Assembly (NCBI RefSeq): GCF_003473485.1
Contig: NC_053042.1
Span: 50,741,762-50,805,761 of the forward strand
Length of the DNA stretch: 64,000 nt
Direction: 5' to 3'
DNA from: Medicago truncatula
Lineage: Eukaryota > Streptophyta > Magnoliopsida > Fabales > Fabaceae
The notes under the pieces are model-generated. The model worked only from the letters and a program-made list of their open reading frames with translations, searched no databases and was not told the DNA's origin. Position 1 is the stretch's first letter, and each line of letters begins with the position of its first letter. The position numbers and the translations under genes were made by a program. Positions 1-11,789 of this stretch are shown piece after piece.

Positions 1-2290
1 CACACAAAACGCACATCTCTTAACTTTTTACTAGTTTTACAAGATGTGGGGACTGGGGAGTACATCATTTATGAGCCTTGTAGTATCCCTGTGTCGCAGA
101 ATGAATTCTTTCATACTTCCTTATTTATTCCATTATCATTCTCTCAAGATGGTAATGGGAAACCTCATAATCTCTGTCTCACTTCATAAAAGTAGACATC
201 TTGGCCCTACCATTCTTATTTTGGTCAAAATTACACGGTCACTTCTATTATTTTAGCAAAATCACTGTTACCAAAATCTTCAACACAAGGGATCAAAACT
301 ACTGTACTACAGACTATAGAGGAGAGAAATAATAGAAATGTGCACTTTGAATTTTAAGGATGTAATGATTCAATCATTATGTGGTTTCTAGTTAAAAAAA
401 GTGGTGTGTGCGCAGTGCGCTGTGAAATATGCATCGGTCATTATGTTCACAAGGGAGAAAAGTAGTGATTCAAATTTTGAAATAAGAGAAAGTGATCAAA
501 AGATTTTTATTGCTACATTGGTTATGGGTAGGTGTGGATGAGAATAAGAGAACCTACTTTAGTAAAATTTGGTCACGTGGATGGGAGATATTTCAACCAA
601 GTATATATGAATATAATGTCTTCCCCAAGAGTCTTGCTAGTTAGCTCAACTAATTAGCCAACTTAAGTCCACATGCATATAATATTATATAAAAAAATTA
701 TACTTAGCCAAAACTTTAATTATTAATAAATTTAGTACAATATAATTCAAATACTATTAGTTTTTTACTTGTAGAATCCAAGTGTCAATTTTTGTTAAAA
801 TAAAATAAAAAATGTTTAAAAAGGAAAGAGAGAGAACAGAATCTATGGGGATATTTGAATGAGGACAAACAAAACAAATGTAACACTAAAATCCACCTTT
901 ACTAGTATTAATATAAGTAGAAAGGGAAGCCAAACTTGCAACTTTATCTTTGGAAAACACAACTTAGCAGCCTAAATGACGCTTTAGCTTGGTTAATTGC
1001 TTTCCATCATCCCCACAAAATGTACTGTATTCTTTGTTTTATTTTATCCCTCTATTGATTCTGCAATCTTATTTCAATATATATTGACTTTGGCTTTCGA
1101 AATTGGGCTACGTACTCCTAGACACCCAATACTAAGGGTTGATATTTACATTTTAAAAATTTGACATGTAGAGAATGTCTTGGGCATCATTTTCTTTGAA
1201 TTACTTGTTGGTGGGTCACCGCCGTAAGGACAACGGAGGTTGAACTTCTATGAACATGGGATTTATTTTTTAGTGTTTCATTTATTATGTGCAATTGTGT
1301 TTTTCAAATACTCATGGTAGGACAAGTATCAAGGTTTTGACTTACGGAACTAAGTTAATTTTGTGTGTTTTGAACTATGTTATCCGTGTGTGTGTTTCTG
1401 CCAACACTGTTTTCACTAGCATTAATTTGTCGTCCAAAACCCTGAGTTTGCAGTAGATCCAGTGAATTATTATTATGCTTATTTGTTTCATTCATTTTGT
1501 ATGCATATATGTACATAATATTGAAGACATGGTATTTTAAGTAGAAAATAGGAAAAATCTATCTAGATTTGGTATCCACTGTGCATTACTGATGCATCAA
1601 TCATGAAAGAAACTAAAATGATTCTTATTCATTCAACAAAAATTATTAATAAACAATATACATAATATAGCGGTGCATTCAAATGAAATGATTTCATACA
1701 AACTATACACAGAGTGTTGAGTACAGAGGAAAAAAGGGGATATGGGAAAAGAAAAGAATTTACCAACATAGTAGTACGAACGTAGATGTTAAAAAGAAGA
1801 GAAGGAGAATCTCCTATCAAATCTAAAACAGCAAACGGTGATGGCAAATGAATATTCCATTTACCCCCCAATGTAATAACAACAATGTCACACTAGAAAA
1901 GGTGTATTCACCATTTTCTACTTTCTAAGGGAACAACAAGCTAAGTCACAGTTCACAAAATTACAAGTGGTGAATAATATAGGTAAATTGGAAAAATATG
2001 TGACTAGCTTGGTCTATTATTTTTCCAATTCAGTAACAAATTTACTACAAACAAAATCATCCATACTATTTTTTTTCTGTAAGACATAGACATTAATCAT
2101 AGGCTTATCCCGCAATATCCGTTCACGTGGCTGAGTAGTGTTTGGACTCTTACTAATTTACATACACTTAAATTCTTATGATCGCATTTTCCAAAAAATG
2201 TGATAATAATGTACTTGTTGTTGTTGATGTAATACTCTCCTCTATAGTCCTTCTCCTATTCAGCTTAATATATCCTTCACTGCAGCCTTT
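1..2290. other. Intergenic, no gene seen
   Basis: AT-rich sequence with only short, non-conserved reading frames on both strands. There is no recognisable domain, long terminal repeat or RNA gene. It could hold the 3' untranslated part of a minus-strand gene ending near 2291, but nothing in the sequence proves that. Confidence 0.5.
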
Positions 2291-2627
2291 TCATTTCCCT
2301 TCCCCTATCTGAGCTGCTGCTCCTGCTGCTGCACACAGCACTCTCATAGTCTTCCACATCATTATTGAACTGTCGCTATGAAAATTCAATGCCCAATACT
2401 GCTCCAGGAGGGAAATAGTTGTATTTGAGCTCTTTGTGATAATGATTTCCTCAACCCTGTTCAAACAAAAGGATCAAAATTGAGGGGTAAAATAGGTAGC
2501 AAAATTATATTAATAGTTGTGTTTTTGTATTAAGAGTTAAGACTGGCTGTGCATTTCTAAGTGTTTATTTAGTATTTACCACTAATGTGTGCCCTTTTTA
2601 TGTTCTAAAAGTAGCGGATCGTACACG
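2291..2627 (-). other. Possible last exons of an unrecognised gene
   Basis: On the minus strand a 55-codon open stretch begins after an acceptor-like ACAG at 2457-2460 and runs from 2456 to a TGA at 2291-2293. It has coding-like composition, with an Ala-rich tail near CAAAGAAA. A second open stretch lies just upstream (about 2628-2700) and contains DMDPHEDPHMREHEKK. Joined through a GT at 2626-2625, the two stay in frame. I do not recognise the protein, and no convincing upstream exons, promoter or start were found. It may be a gene remnant or chance open frame. Confidence 0.22.
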
Positions 2628-2700
2628 TCTCCTGCCTTAGCGAGTTTTTCTTTTCATGTTCCCTCATATGTGGATCCTCATGGGGATCCATATCGACATA

Positions 2701-3690
2701 AACATGAAACCACATTTCTATTATTTTCAATTAAATGGATAGTAAAAAAAGTAAAATGCAACTTTTAAACAAATAAAATATTGCAACATTACTGTGTCTT
2801 ATGACAACAATAAACATCGTGATTTTTTTTTTACACATATATTGTTTAAAATATAAATAAATATAATGTATGATCTATGTCCTGGAGCTTCCCTTCGAAG
2901 GATTATCTCCCTTACATCAAATATATTCTCTTCGCAGAGTCTTTGAATTTACTGATATTTAGTATCTGACACATCTTAATTAATATGATTATTTATAGGG
3001 AATCTATTTGAAACCAAAATAGATTATGAGGAATATGAGATGGAAATAGTGTTTAGAGTGGTTATAATAAGAAGAACTTTGAATTACCGTACGACTACGA
3101 CTGAACTTTAAATTACTAAGACTTTTTTCTTCTAAAAACCGGAGGGTAAACACAAAAATAAAACTCCGAAAATAAACTAAATTTTGGTAATAAAAAAGAT
3201 TTATGGATTTCGAGAATCCATTTCCTTTGTCAAATTTATAGATAATTTTAAGAGTTAGAAATAATGTTATACCAGTCTTGAATATGGGAGGTTAGGTTCG
3301 AGCCTCAACTAATGACCTTGTTTGTCTTATGGTATTTGAATGATTACCTAACTTTAAGACTATTATCACTAGTACTTGTTTATAATTATATGGATGGAGG
3401 AGGTAGTAAAGGGGAAATAGGTGCAACATCTAGCCCATATCCCTTTCAAATATAAATCCTAAGGTAAGACAGGTAATTATATACGAGTACTTAACTTAAA
3501 TAGCAGAATAATAATATAGCAGAAAGTCGGCGTTTTCCGTTATGTGGGGACCAGCCATTTTAAGACATTCATTGACCTAAAGTAAGAGCACTGTTAAGTA
3601 AAGTCTCAAGTCTCAACTCACTCAAATGGTAACAAAACAAGTGTTGACGTTTTCAAATAAACACTTTATATGTAACGGCGTTATAATCAG
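2701..3690. other. Intergenic upstream of the Sec14 gene
   Basis: No gene is supported here. A short coding-like minus-strand stretch near 2880-2945 (about 20 codons) may belong with the weak exons at 2291-2627. The rest is AT-rich. Confidence 0.4.
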
Positions 3691-3698
3691 TCGTTTCA

Positions 3699-3778
3699 CT
3701 ATAAATAAAGTCTCCACAACTTCTTCCTTCATCACATTATATACACATTATTCATTGCCTCTCTCTCTCTCTCTCTCT
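3699..3778 (+). promoter_or_regulatory. Promoter region of the Sec14 gene
   Basis: Two TATA-like boxes (CTATAAATA near 3700 and TTATATACAC near 3737) are followed by a pure CT run at 3759-3778. Such pyrimidine tracts are common in plant core promoters and 5' leaders. The start codon is at 3921, which implies a leader of roughly 120-200 bases. Which box is used cannot be told. Confidence 0.45.
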
Positions 3779-3920
3779 GCTGAGTTATTGGCAGAAAAAC
3801 CTCGTTCATTCATATTCATATGATAGATATTTAAGGTTGCGTGAAACAGAAGATTGGAATAATAGTTCTCTTGTTGGTAATAACTAATTATTACAAACTC
3901 ATCAGAATTTTTTTCTCGAA

Positions 3921-6900
3921 ATGGGGAAGAAACTTGAACTCCTCAAAGACAAGGAAACTGCTAAAGTTGAAGCTGTTCTTGAACTCATCAGAAAACAAAC
4001 CCCTCTCACTGTCAAACAGGTACACATATTTCTTTCTCTTATTATCACTCTTACTCAAGTGCTTAAACTCAAACTTCATTGTTTTTTTTTTTTTTTTTTT
4101 TTTTTGTTGTGTGTGTTTATAGGAAAAGTTCTGCAACTATGCTTGTGTGAAACGGTTTCTGAAAGTGAAAGGAGATAATGTGAAAAGAGCTGCTAAACAA
4201 CTAAGAGCTTGTCTTTCATGGAGAGAAAGTATTGTTACTGGTATAATAATTCTTCTTCTGCAAGTTGTTCTTTGTTGTTCCTTTAACTAGAAAAGTTTTT
4301 TACCCGTTGTGAAAACCACGCCGACTTCTCTTTTTGTGTTCTCTCTCTCTCTCTCACTCACCAAAGAATCTTGCTTTTTCTTCTTCCTTTGAATTAAGCT
4401 TTAAAAGTAACAATATACACACCACTCCCTATACTATACTATACTATACTAGTAGTTGTAATCATTATTCCACTCTCTTCATACCTCTGAAACCCCACAA
4501 AGAATAATATCTTTTCTTTTTCTTTTTTTATTGAAATAATGTTAGCAGTATGTTATGTAATTTTTAATGATGGGTTTTTGTTTTTTTGAAAAATAAACAG
4601 ATCAATTGATAGCAGATGATTTCTCAGCTGAATTATCTGAAGGGTTGGCTTATGTGGCTGGTCATGATGATGAATCCAGACCTGTTTTGGTAACCTTCAT
4701 TATTCTTATTTTGAAAATTTATGTTTGTTTGTATGATTTGAAGGTTTTGTTTTTTTCTGAGTTCAAAAGTGTGTGATTTGAATGTTTTGTATTTTTCTGA
4801 GTTCAAAGTGTGTGATTTGAATTTTTGGTTAATTGGTTTTGTTAACAGATTTTCCGCATGAAACAAGACTATCAGAAGTTGCATTCTCAGAAACTGTAAG
4901 TCACCAAACACAAAGACAAGAATATTTTCATTATTTTCTGTTACTATCATTATCATATCTATGAAACTAAACTATGTTATTTGTTTTTTTCCTTTTGTAA
5001 TATTAAAGGTTCTTCACTCGTTTATTGGCTTTCACAATGGAAGTGGCAATTTCAAACATGCCAAAAAATGTTGAACAATTTGTCATGCTTTTCGATGCAA
5101 GTAAGTCCACTCCATAATGACATTTGAAACAAGAGAGTTAGGAAAATGACAAATAAGTTAAAATGAGGAAGTGAAATGAATTACTAGTAAAATTTGAATG
5201 AAACAGAAAAGATTGAAAGATCAGAAACAATAAATGAGAGAGTGGAGCAGGCATTTGGAAAACTATGTTTGTTAGGATTCACCGGCAGGACCTGAGGGAG
5301 CACACAGAATGTGTCCGGAGTGCCCCTGTTGTGTCACAGACTCAACCTTCAATTAATGTATACTTACAGTACATGTTAGAAAGGGTATTATTGGGAATTG
5401 TACTCATTATTGATACATTCATTCCCTATCACAATTGGTCTATTTCAATCTTTAATGCTTCCTTAAATTATGCTATTGTAGCTGTAACTTCAGAGAAACA
5501 ACACAACCCATGATTCTAACTTTTTTTTACCTTTTTTCCACTACTCTTTTGTAAATTGAGTAGTACCATATCACCCTTTCTTTATTAATTACTACATTTA
5601 ACTAACCATGTTTAATTGAACTCATTACATTACAGGCTTTTACAGATCAGCATCTGGATTTATGAACTTGTTGTTGGGAGCATTGAAAATTGTGGGTGAG
5701 TACTATCCAGGACGGTTAAGCAAAGCATTTGTGATAGACCCTCCATCACTTTTTGCATACTTGTGGAAGGTAAATAAACACAATTCAAAATCTATTTCTA
5801 GTACTGTTTAGCCACTGCCAGTTAAAATCCAATAACAACACTATTTGCTGTCTTGTTTGTAGTTGTGTTGGGTGTGCACTATCACTATACAATGTTGCAT
5901 TCTTTCTAGTATTGTCAATTTATCATGTGCATGTTTTACTTTTGTTTGACTATCAACAACAACTACGCATGTAACTGGACCACTCTCGATCTCTGTTAAG
6001 GTGGTCCAATCCATCCAAGGATATACTACTTGCTCTTGTTACATTACTAATTAAATATGTATGTGTGCATGTACTCATGCAACAAAAGCACCAATTCTCA
6101 ACAATTTTCTTTAGGATTTTTGTTTAATAAAATGATTGACTTGTTGTGTAAGATTATCCTTAAATTTAAACTCAACCAACCATATAATTATCTAGCTATG
6201 GGAGTACACTATTGTTTTGACTTTGCAACATTTTAATCTCAAGAAAGGGGAATTGTTCGTTGATAAAATCAATCGTGTGTGGTGATGTGCAGGGTGTTCG
6301 TCCATTCGTTGAGCTATCAACATGCACAACAATAGTATCATCCCTAGATTTCGAACCATCAATGGACTACAACGACTTCTCAACTTACCCAAGAGCCTCA
6401 TCACTCAGATTCGATCAATCAACGGCGAAGATCGGTTCATGCTCATCCTCACGCTTCTCCTTCCAAGTCTCACACCAACTCGACTCACTGAAACCATGGT
6501 ACCTTAGCCTAGGAGGAGACAACACATCATCCTCCAAAGTAGGACCCACTAGCCCATCCCTTACACCACTCAACGCTCGCTCACTCTCATTCGCTTCACC
6601 AATAGCACGCAACCCACTGGGCCCACCAGCTAGCAGGAAGGGGTTGTTCCCTTCAACACCACTGCCGCAGAGAGTGACTACTGCTCCTAACCGGACTACG
6701 GCGGCGTCGTTTCTTCAGTCTCCGGCGACGTTTTTCAGGCGGGATAGGGATAATGTGAAGGTGGAAAGAGGTAGAGAAACATTTTTGGCGTATGTGAAAT
6801 TCTATAGAAGGGCGTATGATGAAATGGTTTATAGGTCAAAGATGAGGCCCCCACTTGGTGGATTAGTCTCCATTGTTTCACCTCATCTTAGACGCCGTCA

Positions 6901-6931
6901 CACTCACCTTTCTGTTTCTCAGCGTTTCTAA
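3921..6931 (+). CDS. Sec14-like CRAL-TRIO lipid-transfer protein
   Basis: Seven exons join in frame: 3921-4019, 4123-4240, 4601-4689, 4849-4895, 5009-5100, 5636-5769 and 6293-6931. All introns are GT-AG and the product is 405 aa. Residues about 34-75 form the helical CRAL-TRIO N part ([12 protein letters not shown], then LSWRESI). Residues about 90-225 form the lipid-binding fold ([43 protein letters not shown]). Proteins of this family carry phosphoinositides or other lipids between membranes. There is no GOLD or nodulin domain. Instead a Ser/Pro/Arg-rich tail of about 180 residues, probably disordered, ends in a basic stretch. Intron 1 holds a poly-T run of about 24 bases just before the acceptor. 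The start is the first in-frame ATG, in good context. The ligand is unknown. Confidence 0.9.
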
Positions 6932-8365
6932 TCAAATATACACCACACCGCAATCAACTCAACTCAACTCCATCAAACATTTTTTTTTTTTTTTTTTTGT
7001 TTTTCTCTTATATTTCCCAGTACATATATTATTATTATTATAATATAATTGAATGTACTAGATATCATATCATGAATTGGTTAAATTGTTTAGTCATTCT
7101 CAAATATTCCAATTTTCAAGTACACTCGTGTGTGTGTGTGTGTATGCTTGGTTTAATTAATTAAATTCAATGTCAACAAACACTCGATGTTAGAGTGTAT
7201 TAAAAAAATAACGACGTGCGAGAAGGGGTGTGAAAGGATGTGCCTTGTGTAGTTTATTTTTGGCAATGGTATTGAAAGAAGGTAGCGTTGTCGAAACGGT
7301 GATTCAAAATTACTATTGCACATTGGAAATATTTACTGTGTTGTGTAATGGAGATTAGTATACTCAAACGACAGCGTTGATCTTTGTAAGTTTGTTCTTT
7401 ATTTTATTTGCCTTTGCCTTGTGTTTATTGTTTTAAGGACGAAAGGAATCTTTTTGTACATGATGATAGTATAGTACTATACTACTACTACTACTACTAA
7501 TAAGGAACGAATTTGAATTGGAAATTTGGATACCCTTGAGATTAAAATAAGGAAATTAATACTATAGTTTATGTTTGAATTGGGCTGTACGATGTAAGAG
7601 TTGGTAGGAATATGTGTCGGGGTTTGGTTGTCTTAGCAATGAGAAGTCAAAGCTAGGTAGCTAAGTTGGAATAGTGTGTAATGTATATTGGTAAATGGGA
7701 AGTGAGTGAGAAGTGGAAGGAAAATGAATGAATATTATTGTATAGAATAATAATAGATACGGTGTCGTATGTTGGAGATTGGTGTTCCTTGTCCTATATC
7801 ATGTGTCGTTTAGGAATCAAGGTTTCTGTTACTCAAATTGAGATGATGTTAGCTAAATTGGGTTGGGTTGGTTTCATATGAACTTTCACATCTCCCTAAT
7901 CTGGGCTTTGTAATTTAGCCCGAGATTCTGCTACTGCTGCATCAATAACTCTGCCTGTATTTGGATTATGTTCTTTGTTTGGTTGTGTGTTTCTCATTGT
8001 CCTTTCCTATCATGTTTTTTTGGAGCCCTCCAATTACAATAACGACACAGAAGAAAATACATCTACTTCTCTGATCTCACCTTATAACATTGTCAACCCG
8101 TGTGTATTGGATTGGATATTGGATATAGCCACTTCACTTGAGAGTATAGCACCCTCGATTTTGAGTTTTGGGGTCAGACTTCAGAGGCATACCATTAATT
8201 CAATAAGGGCACTTGAGAGTAGTAGTACCATTCTAGTGTTTCTTTGGTTCTCATAATTCTAATCTTTGTTAATATTGACCTAAACCTGTCCTTAGGATAG
8301 AACACATGTAGTCGTCACACCATTGTTAGTAGCAATACCATTTCATAGATCAATGTGTATTTGGT
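6932..8365. other. 3' flank and intergenic sequence
   Basis: The first few hundred bases probably hold the 3' untranslated region of the Sec14 gene (poly-T near 6980, ATT and TG microsatellites near 7030 and 7130). Beyond that I see no gene, only a CTA microsatellite near 7482. Confidence 0.45.
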
Positions 8366-8560
8366 TAGCTAAAATTGATTTTAATTGAACTCATCTTGTA
8401 AAATCAATTTTAGATAAGGTAAAGTGACTAATGGTAGAATACATTAATATAAATAAAAGTGAGTTGAATAATACAAGTATAAAATCACGTTTTGAGGAGA
8501 AAACGGAATATTATAAACTTCAAGCTAAACTAATTTTAAAGATACAATCAATTTTAATCG
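8366..8560. repeat. Decayed MITE-like sequence
   Basis: Contains repeated AAAATTGATTTTAA-type and inverted AATCAATTTTA-type segments. They resemble the ends of the larger Tourist-like element at 47333-48243 and a fragment at 10548-10680. No clean boundaries or target duplication can be seen, so this is a likely remnant only. Confidence 0.35.
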
Positions 8561-8862
8561 AGAACAAGAAGCATACAAAAATCTTTTTTTAATTATTTAA
8601 AATCATTTCTTACCATGAATCTAAATATACCACTCAAAATTATATGTACGTCTAATTATAATAAATGATTGAATATGTAAATATTTGATAGAAAACCAAA
8701 ATAAATGTAACTTGTTAAGCATGTGTTTGATAAGTGGAATTCTCGCGGCCGAAAATTGCATCTGGGTTGAATCTACAACTTTGATCTTTAATTTATCGAC
8801 AAGATAGTGTGGATATCAATTATTTACAAGTTACATTTATTGAAGAAGAAAAAACTCAACTT

Positions 8863-9048
8863 TTTTTTTTGCTTTCGCACCGGTTTCCAACCCACCAAAA
8901 GTGGGTGGCTAATCCGGCTCATGCGTACTGATCAAGTGTTGTTCCCCTGCGAATCGAATCCGATATTCCCTGAGTACGTTCTTGGAAGGAGCTCCTTGTC
9001 ACCTGAGCTCAAACAACTTGGTTGAAAGAAAGAAAAAAAAATGTGGTT
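8863..9048 (-). mobile_element. tRNA-derived SINE, 15-bp target duplication
   Basis: Read on the minus strand, the unit has an A-box-like GAGCTCAGGTGAC and a B-box-like GGATTCGATTCGC, as in tRNA-derived promoters. It ends in poly(A), seen as the plus-strand poly(T) at 8861-8870. Perfect 15-bp direct repeats (GAAAAAACTCAACTT) flank it at 8848-8862 and 9049-9063, the signature of LINE-mediated insertion. The unit has no coding capacity. The exact family name is not assigned. Confidence 0.8.
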
Positions 9049-9063
9049 GAAAAAACTCAACTT

Positions 9064-10802
9064 AAAAAGAGATAAAACATAGGAAAAGTACATACTTAAT
9101 GATATCTTTGAGCTTGCAAATTAATTTTGTAACGATGAATTAGGCGAAACCCAAAATGTAATGTTCATTATGCTACTACTTTGGCATGCACAATTATGTC
9201 AGAGTGTACGACGAAACATATTCTCTTATATTACGATGAAACATATTATGCTACTATTTCCTCCGGTCATATTTATATGCAAAACACAACTTTTTAAATT
9301 TATCAAATAATTAATGTATTTGGTCATATTTATAGATCAAATACATTAGTTATTCTATGAACCTAAAAAATTATGTTTTGTTTATAAATGTAATCGGAAG
9401 AAGTATTTTCTTTTTCTTTTGAAGGGATCATATTTTTACTAACTAGTAGGACACTGTGCGCAAGCGCATGGGATCACGAGTTGCACTCAGTTTTCGAGAT
9501 ACGGCGTAATTGTGTTAAATTTGAATAATATTGAATGATATAGCTGAAGAGAAATATGAAATTTATAAATAAATTTTAAAATTGGGTACCTGCGCGTAAT
9601 TTAACGATCCTTTTAAATTTCGAAACTGGATACCCTGTCTAATTTTTATTTTTTTTTGCATGATAAATTGTTAGTTGACTAATATTACGATTAAAAACAA
9701 TAATTTTTTAATTAATTATTATAAATAAATAGAAAATGGTGTGAGTAGAGTTTTGAACTCTATCAGGCCCAACACCAATATTATGGCGTCTTAAATAAGT
9801 TTAAAACTTAATGTTTAGCATTATTTTGTTTTTGTTTTCTTGAAAAAAAAGGAATAAGAAATTACTATTATTAAATAACTGTCCCCAATAGTCATTTTTA
9901 CAATGGTTTCCGAGGAAATTTCAAGCTCTTATCAATTCTTTCTTTTGTTTGATCTGGTCATTGTCTTCTTTGATTGCTTTAAGATCAATCCTAATTAGCT
10001 GCACATATTATATGTATGAACGATATATCAAACGTACACACTTCTTCTTCTTGTTTTTTTTTTTTTTTTGAGAGAGTACACACTTCTTTTTATTATCTTT
10101 TAATGTGATCTAAATTATTCTATGTATTTAGTTTTCGACCGTCGTTGAACGGTTACTAATCTCCGTCAAAAACATGTTAGGCACATAAGTTGAGTTCTTT
10201 CATTTCAACTAAATTTTCTTCATACATAAGAGTTGGAGATCGAACTCATAACTACTCTTTTAAACGGATTAAATCTCTTGCCATTTGAACTAATTAAACT
10301 ACTAATATATCCATCCAACCCAGCTAATTGATCCGCTCTACACCCCTAAAAAAAAGTTGATGCGCTCTACAAAATAATTATTTATGGATTCAAATTATTC
10401 ATTTCATATTTGAACCAATTATTATGATTGAACTAAGTTTTCTAAGGCTTAAACTTCGGTACCTCACACACCTTGAGCTTTGTCCTATGAATAATATAGA
10501 TATTAATATCCATTTTGGTAATTACGTATTTAAAATTAATTTTGATTCAAATAACATGAATTTATAAGAATAACTTTTACATTTATAAATCTAAACATAA
10601 ATCAATTCACATTCAACTCACTTTTAATTAAAATCAATTCTATCAAAATCAATTCTCTCCGTCGCTAAATCAAACACACATGTAGTAGGTCTTAAAGACT
10701 TTTTCAATCTCTGAAAGCTTGATCTTTTTTTGGTTCCTAATGTTACAATTCAATTTAGTTTATGACTTTCAAAAAGATCCATATGAGTAGAGTTTGATAG
10801 AG
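9064..10802. other. Intergenic, repeat fragments only
   Basis: No gene is seen. ACTAG at 9442-9446 followed by GCGC-rich inverted bases looks like a minus-strand Helitron 3' end, without a partner. Positions 10548-10680 resemble the right end of the Tourist-like element at 47333-48243. Confidence 0.35.
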
Positions 10803-11327
10803 TTATAATGAAATTGGAGGTCTAACTCATCCTTAAAAACCGGTTCATAAGGTGAGGATTGCCTCCTTTATGCCGTCACGTCCAGCAGCACTCTTTTGGC
10901 TTGGTGCGTGAATCGGTAGGTGGCCCTTGAATTCGACAGGCTCTGATACCATAAAGAAATTGGAGGCCTAACTCATCCTTAAAAATCGTTTTTAACCGGT
11001 TCATAAGGTGAGGAGTGTCTCATGTATATAAACTCTTATCAAGAGTCTTATCTATCTGATGTGGGACATGGATTTTTTCCAATACACCCCCGTCACGCCC
11101 AACACTCTTTGGGCTTTGGTGCGCGAATCGGCCGTCACGCCCATCATCACTCTTTGGGCTTGGTGCGTGAATCAGTAGGTGACCATTGAAATTGACAGAC
11201 TTTGATACCATAATGAAATTGGAGGCCTAACTCTTGATAGGAGTTTATATAAAGGAGACAATCACTCCTCGCTTTATGAACCGATTTTTAAGTTTGAGTT
11301 AGGCATCCAATTTCATTACCTCCAATC
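10803..11327 (-). mobile_element. TRIM-type miniature LTR cluster
   Basis: Short LTR-like units of about 130 bp (for example about 10953-11085, read on the minus strand) alternate with an internal segment. At each LTR-internal junction a primer-binding site complementary to initiator tRNA-Met is seen in reverse: GGCTCTGATACCA at 10939-10951 and a decayed copy at 11198-11210. The internal segment (GTCACGCCC...GGGCTTGGTGCGTGAATC) occurs at least three times. The small LTRs, the site and the absence of coding sequence fit a terminal-repeat retrotransposon in miniature. The right end (11211-11327) holds two LTR pieces head to head, forming a fold-back. Confidence 0.7.
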
Positions 11328-11789
11328 ATCACTTACAATATATGAAAACAAGATACTACCAAAATTACTTAACTACCCATACCTAATTTTCTTCCAAACT
11401 TTTTCTTTTACAACTTTAGGGTTATTTTTGTCAAATCCACTATCAAAACCCACTTTACGAAAACTCACTTTCTCACCTTTCTTTATTTAATAATAAATTT
11501 TTCTCTCTCATCTTTCTTTATTTATAATAATAAATTTCTCTCTCTCTCTTCTTTATTTATTTAATAATAAACTTTTTTCTCACCTTTATTTTTTAATAAT
11601 ACACTTTTCTCTTTCAATCTCACTCTCCTCTCTTATCTTTTTCTTACCAACTTTCTTCATTTTTCATTTTCTCTCTTTATTTTCAACTTCATTTTCTCTA
11701 CTAATTTTTAATTCGGTTTTACTAACAAGTTTTTTTTTTTTTTTTTAATAGAGGAAACTAACAAGTGTTGTTGTTATAGCAGAATATGA

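Noticed and set aside
3841..4178. Overlapping open frames around the first exon of the Sec14 gene
   Set aside because: They read through intron 1 with its poly(T) run; only 3921-4019 fits the conserved protein and splice sites.
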